Below are positions 34,851 to 38,321 of a stretch of 38,321 nt of DNA, one piece after another; positions within the stretch are counted from its first letter, which is position 1; each line of letters begins with the position of its first letter. A program made the position numbers and the translations under genes. Source of the DNA: Verrucomicrobiota bacterium (GTDB lineage: Bacteria; Verrucomicrobiota; Verrucomicrobiia; Limisphaerales; UBA11358); the NCBI GenBank assembly GCA_021324235.1, contig JAJPJM010000144.1:1-38321 (forward strand), read 5' to 3'. A model generated the notes under the pieces. The model searched no databases. It worked only from the letters and a program-made list of their open reading frames with translations, and had not been told where the DNA came from.

Positions 34851-35608
34851 TTTTGAAGTTTAACCCGGATGGCGCCGTCGGGTTCCAATCTGGCCACCAG
34901 CGGGAAAATGTCCCGTTGCAGACAGAACGGCACGTCATCGCGCAGTTCCGGAATCGCCAGCAACCGCCGGGCATTTTCCGAACGGCCAACCGCGGCGGCC
35001 AGATTGGCTTTCGCCTGTTCATGGGTGGCCCGCGCCATTTCCGCCGAATCCGAAATTTCGTCCATGCCGGTGCCGGCCAACAACATTTCGCATAACGCAC
35101 CCGCGGCCAGCACGTCTTCCAGGGCCGTATTTTCGCGTGTGCCGGCGCAGACGGGCACGACGTGCGTCGGACGGAGTTTTTTTATAAATTCCACCGTGGC
35201 GGTCAGATTCAGGAACGCCGCGGCCAGAACCGTTTGCGCGCCCGCACAGGCGCGCAAGGCGCGCGTGCCGTTGGTGGTGGTGGAAACAATGGTTCTGCCG
35301 CGGACCTTTTCCGCGGTGTATTCGCGCGGGGAATTCCCCAGGTCAAAATCAACGCCGCCGCCAAGCGGGCCGCGAATTTTCACGCCGTCACGTTCGCCGC
35401 CCAGCAATACGTCCGGTTGCTTTTGCCGCCGGGCCAGCGCCTCGGCAATTTCACTGACGGGCACCACGGCCCGGGCCCCGTTCTGCAGCGCGGTCACGAA
35501 CGTGCTGGTCGCGCGCAGTACGTCAAACACCACGCACACGGCGTTGCGCAAATCGCGTTGTTTCAGGGCCGGCAATTCCGCCGGCGTCAGGATGACTTCG
35601 ATTTTCAT
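34847..35608 (-). CDS. comB: 2-phosphosulfolactate phosphatase family protein (ComB)
   Basis: A 253-aa ComB-family phosphatase. Recognisable blocks: VCVVFDVLRATSTFVTALQNGA near residue 25, PDVLLGGERDGVKIRGP, DFDLGNSPREYT, and GRTIVSTTTNGTRAL followed by PVCAGTRENTALEDVLAAG. In coenzyme M synthesis ComB removes phosphate from 2-phosphosulfolactate, but the family is widespread in bacteria without coenzyme M, where its role may be sulfolactate formation or is unknown. No other coenzyme M gene is in the window. It lies 15 bp after ogg and overlaps the acetyltransferase start. Confidence 0.87.
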   Translation of the reverse strand: MKIEVILTPAELPALKQRDLRNAVCVVFDVLRATSTFVTALQNGARAVVPVSEIAEALARRQKQPDVLLGGERDGVKIRGPLGGGVDFDLGNSPREYTAEKVRGRTIVSTTTNGTRALRACAGAQTVLAAAFLNLTATVEFIKKLRPTHVVPVCAGTRENTALEDVLAAGALCEMLLAGTGMDEISDSAEMARATHEQAKANLAAAVGRSENARRLLAIPELRDDVPFCLQRDIFPLVARLEPDGAIRVKLQK

Positions 35609-35623
35609 TTTTCGTGTGCGATT

Positions 35624-36538
35624 TTAGTCCAACTTCGTCCGCATGTAATGAAAAAGATATTGCTGCGCGTGGCCCGCGTGCGGTCCGAAATGCGTTGCCG
35701 CAAAGTGGTGCAGACGCTTGGCCGCCACCCGCCGGCGCGGAAAGTAAAGCTGGCGCAAGGCGCGCTCCACCCAGACGTCCACCGGAAATGCCCCGTCAAA
35801 CCCATAGGCAAACAACAGGACGCAATCGGCGATCTTGCCGCCCACGCCGCGCAGTTTCATCAGTTCGGCGCGCGCCTCGGCCAGCGGCAAATGGCGCGGA
35901 CGGTCCAAATCCAATTTGCCATCGGCGATGTGCCGGGCGGCGGCGAGCAGGTGCGGCGCGCGAAACCCCATCTTGCACGCGCGCAAGTCGGTTTCGGTTG
36001 TGGCGGCAATTCGCTTCGTCGTTGGAAATGAATAGCACAGGTGATTTTCATTCAGGTTGGACACGTCCATCGCCCCCGCCCTCTCCCCGCCTCGCGGGGA
36101 GAGGGTGGCCGGAGGCTGGGTGAGGGGTTCACCAAATCGCTCGCAGAGCAGCGAAACAATCTGCCGGATCTGGACGATTTGTTTGGTGGAAGACAGGATA
36201 AACGATGCGAGACATTCCCACGGGTCCTGACGCAACACCCGCAGCCCATGACAGGCAGCGACCGCCGCGCGCATGGGCGCATCATCGGGAAAAGTTTTGA
36301 GCACGGCGGCCCAATCAATTTCTGTCTGGAGAAATTCACGGAGCCAGTCCCAATCCCTGACCGGCGCGGCGGTTTCGGCGCGGATGCCATCGCGGGTTTG
36401 CGTCAGCCGCATCGGATGCTTTCCGACCACCCCGATCCAGGAACCGTTTTGTTCCCGCCAGCGGAAGACCTGGCCGGAATCCAGCGTGGCGGCCAGATCA
36501 TAATCGCGGACGCGCAGGAGAATTTCCGTTTCGGCCAT
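35624..36538 (-). CDS. ogg: 8-oxoguanine DNA glycosylase/lyase (OGG1-like)
   Basis: A 304-aa bifunctional glycosylase/AP lyase that removes 8-oxoguanine. The N-terminal part (LDSGQVFRW near residue 19) is the OGG_N fold. The helix-hairpin-helix is LMKLRGVGGKIADCVLLF, with the catalytic Lys at ~235, and the catalytic Asp lies at ~254 in FPVDVWVER. The start at 36538 matches the family; the frame is open upstream but overlaps the glycosyltransferase gene. Residues ~145-154, and probably more, come from a palindromic repeat inserted in frame (see that feature); they lie in a loop region before the HhH motif, so activity may be kept. The gene starts 1 bp after the stop of the glycosyltransferase gene. 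Confidence 0.9.
   Translation of the reverse strand: MAETEILLRVRDYDLAATLDSGQVFRWREQNGSWIGVVGKHPMRLTQTRDGIRAETAAPVRDWDWLREFLQTEIDWAAVLKTFPDDAPMRAAVAACHGLRVLRQDPWECLASFILSSTKQIVQIRQIVSLLCERFGEPLTQPPATLSPRGGERAGAMDVSNLNENHLCYSFPTTKRIAATTETDLRACKMGFRAPHLLAAARHIADGKLDLDRPRHLPLAEARAELMKLRGVGGKIADCVLLFAYGFDGAFPVDVWVERALRQLYFPRRRVAAKRLHHFAATHFGPHAGHAQQYLFHYMRTKLD
36079..36105. repeat. Palindromic repeat inside the ogg coding region
   Basis: CCCTCTCCCCGC and GCGGGGAGAGGG form a perfect 12-bp stem with loop CTC. The following text (GGTGGCCGGAGGCTGGGTGAGGGG, two pieces to 36126) is in the style of common dispersed GC-rich repeats usually found between genes. Here it is read in frame as ATLSPRGGERAG. 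Confidence 0.8.
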
Positions 36539-36539
36539 T

Positions 36540-38321
36540 CTACTTGAGATGATAGCACGCCCAGAGATGCACGCGATGAAACACGCGGCCGTCGAGTTCG
36601 ATGTCGTGTTCACCCAGGTCGGTGACGGAGGCAAACTGTTGCATCAATTTCTCCGGTGCGGGCGCGGGTGGCGGAATTGTGCCGTACGCGATCGGCTGGT
36701 GGTTCAGCCATTTCCAAAACCAGCCGTTTTCCAGCGGATACGGGTCCACTTCGCTGACGAAGACGGCGTTCTGCCCCTGACGATGTTGGACGTAGTTATA
36801 TTGCGGCCAGAAATAAAATTGATTGTGCGGCGTGTCGGAGTCCATGGCATAGACCAGCGGTGCGTCCGAATTAATTGCGGCTTTCGCCTCGGGCAGGTAG
36901 AACGAATACAACCCGGTGATGCCATAGTGGCTGCAAATGATGAAGGCGGACTGGCCGGCCGGCTGCATTTTTTCGCGTTCGGCCTCAACGAACGCGGCTT
37001 CCTGTTTCCAGGCCTGCAACCGGCGGGTCGGGTCTTTCGAGGGCGGCAACTCATCGCCGGTGATTTTACCCACCAGCTTGCTCTGGTGCAGGGCGGCGAA
37101 GGTGAAAAATCCCAGTACCAACCCGACGGTTAAAAAGGGTCTGGCCACGCGCCGGCGCTCATTCCAATAAGCGACCATCAGGCAAAACATCGGCACGACG
37201 GCGACCGCGATCCAGTTGGGCAGAACGCGCGAGTGAAACGAGTAAAGCCAGTAGCCCAGAAAGACCGGCGCGCCCATGCAGAAAAGAAACAACCATAATG
37301 GCCGTTCGCGCCGCCATTTCCAAAGGCCGAACAGCGCCCAAAGCGCGCCGATGAAAAAAATCGGGTTCAACAACAACGCTTCCGAAAACAAAAAATCCCA
37401 GAAATACCGCAGGGTCGGCCGCCAGCGCGAATGCAATCCCGCGTCTCCGCCCACGTCGTTAAGCGTGCTCCAGCCGTGCTGGCAGTTCCAGATCACCACC
37501 GGCAACGTGCAGAGCGAAAAAATCAATAGTGCCAGCCAGGGACCGGGCCGGCGCAAATGAACACGCGCCTTCGGCGACAACGCGAAAAAGACGGCCCAGC
37601 AGATAATTTGAAACGCGGCGGTGTATTTGCAGAGAAAGCCAAGTCCCATGGCCAGGCCGACGATGAGCCAATGGCGGGTTTGTCCGTCCGGTTGGGCCGC
37701 GCGCCAGCCGGCGATCATCGCCCACGTCCAGCAGAGCACCAGCGGCGGATCAATCGTCATCAGAATCGTACCGATGCCGAGCAACGGCGTGGCGATGACG
37801 ATGAGTAACAGCCAAAAGGCCGGCCGGGCGCCGACTTCGCGCGCCAGAAAACGCAACACCATCACGCTTAGAATCGCCGCGAACAGGGGCGCAAAAAAAC
37901 GGACGCCGAATTCGTTGTCACCGAACAGCGAGGTGCCGGCAAATTGGATCAGCGCGATGCCCGGCGGCTTGCTGTAATACGACAGCGCCAGGTGTTTCGA
38001 CCAGACCCATTGGTAGGCTTCGTCCTGGCTGAGCTGGATGATGCCACTCGCGAGGTACCCCCAGCTCGCCGTCAGCATGATAAGAATCAGAATATAGCCG
38101 AGGCGGAGCCACTGAATTTCCGATTTCCGATTTCCGATTTCCGATTTAGCCGGGTCTGGTTCCAAATTTTGGATTTCCGGCTTTGGACTTTGGTCCGGGT
38201 TGAGCAGGAATGGCATGCGGGTGTGCCAGAGCGGAAACCACTTTTTTCCCGCCCAACTCCAGATGGATTGCAACGCCACCACTCCGGCAGCGGCGTAACC
38301 CGCGCCCAAAATCATGCCGGC
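36540..38321 (-). CDS. GT39/ArnT-like membrane glycosyltransferase (N-terminus uncertain, may continue past window)
   Basis: At least 591 aa with ~12 membrane helices. The first GT39-type loop LSQDEAYQWVWSKHLALSYYSKPPG carries the Asp-Glu pair of polyprenyl-phosphate-sugar-dependent transferases (ArnT, PMT; DEAY at the loop start). GLGFLCKYTAAFQ and VVIWNCQHGWSTL are typical of this group. The C-terminal ~170 residues form a periplasmic domain (EAERE..., HRVHLWACYHLK). It should move a lipid-linked sugar onto an envelope acceptor, possibly lipid A or a protein. The first ~70 residues are odd: one helix (AGYAAAGVVALQSIW), then a linker written by 7-bp repeats. The frame remains open to the window edge, so the N-terminus could belong to a longer fusion; Met at 38216 is another possible start. 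Confidence 0.82.
   Translation of the reverse strand, partial: AGMILGAGYAAAGVVALQSIWSWAGKKWFPLWHTRMPFLLNPDQSPKPEIQNLEPDPAKSEIGNRKSEIQWLRLGYILILIMLTASWGYLASGIIQLSQDEAYQWVWSKHLALSYYSKPPGIALIQFAGTSLFGDNEFGVRFFAPLFAAILSVMVLRFLAREVGARPAFWLLLIVIATPLLGIGTILMTIDPPLVLCWTWAMIAGWRAAQPDGQTRHWLIVGLAMGLGFLCKYTAAFQIICWAVFFALSPKARVHLRRPGPWLALLIFSLCTLPVVIWNCQHGWSTLNDVGGDAGLHSRWRPTLRYFWDFLFSEALLLNPIFFIGALWALFGLWKWRRERPLWLFLFCMGAPVFLGYWLYSFHSRVLPNWIAVAVVPMFCLMVAYWNERRRVARPFLTVGLVLGFFTFAALHQSKLVGKITGDELPPSKDPTRRLQAWKQEAAFVEAEREKMQPAGQSAFIICSHYGITGLYSFYLPEAKAAINSDAPLVYAMDSDTPHNQFYFWPQYNYVQHRQGQNAVFVSEVDPYPLENGWFWKWLNHQPIAYGTIPPPAPAPEKLMQQFASVTDLGEHDIELDGRVFHRVHLWACYHLK
38115..38147. repeat. 7-bp tandem repeat within the glycosyltransferase N-terminus
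   Basis: Four consecutive heptamers (AATTTCC, then GATTTCC three times) and a partial fifth (GATTT). Translated on the minus strand they give KSEIGNRKSEIQ. Heptamer arrays also occur between bshA and bshB1 in this window. Confidence 0.85.

Overview
The window looks like a chromosomal segment of a GC-rich Verrucomicrobiota bacterium, most like the Pedosphaera/Limisphaerales group. The reasons are a bacillithiol gene set, a futalosine-type menaquinone gene, secreted proteins ending in a short FFRV-type beta domain, many intergenic palindromes and 7-bp repeats, and weak Shine-Dalgarno sites. This placement is inferred from gene content; no marker gene was compared. No phage, insertion sequence, plasmid gene or CRISPR array is visible.

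Layout. 1-1331: 3' part of smc on the + strand, with a one-base frameshift. 1463-7644, minus strand: a GH63-type glycoside hydrolase, a short-chain dehydrogenase, a secreted unknown and a DUF4139 protein. 7.9-8.5 kb: a small ORF, degenerate direct repeats and tRNA-Leu(UAA). 8754-13768, minus strand: an EmrA/EmrB/NodT-type tripartite efflux operon that also carries a cytidylate-kinase-like gene and an 80-aa protein. 14074-22669, minus strand: a chain with repeated ATGA overlaps running from DUF2911 through a large secreted PIG-L deacetylase, a mini membrane protein, a sodium:solute symporter, a compact BshC-like protein and bshB1 to bshA. 23371-24222: mqnD on the + strand. 24287-24838: a membrane protein with a four-cysteine tail. 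25204-34338, + strand: hemA and an extracellular-electron-transfer locus made of two nonaheme cytochromes, one octaheme MtrA/DmsE-like lipoprotein cytochrome and an MtrB/PioB-like outer-membrane barrel. 34362-38321, minus strand: a GT39-type glycosyltransferase, ogg, comB and a GNAT acetyltransferase, tightly packed.

Two systems stand out. First, the bacillithiol operon appears complete, because a 258-aa protein next to bshB1 keeps what look like the signature motifs of the cysteine-adding enzyme BshC (GQQP, DSDHD, AGAGE-MAY) at about half the usual length. Its translational coupling to a secreted PIG-L hydrolase and a symporter suggests that thiol synthesis is linked to uptake or salvage of a sugar or thiol conjugate. 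Second, the porin-cytochrome locus encodes 26 predicted haem sites over three proteins plus a barrel, with hemA immediately upstream and mqnD nearby. This fits menaquinol-linked electron export, although no inner-membrane quinol dehydrogenase is in the window.

All assignments were made by reading the sequence and recalling family motifs. No database search was run.
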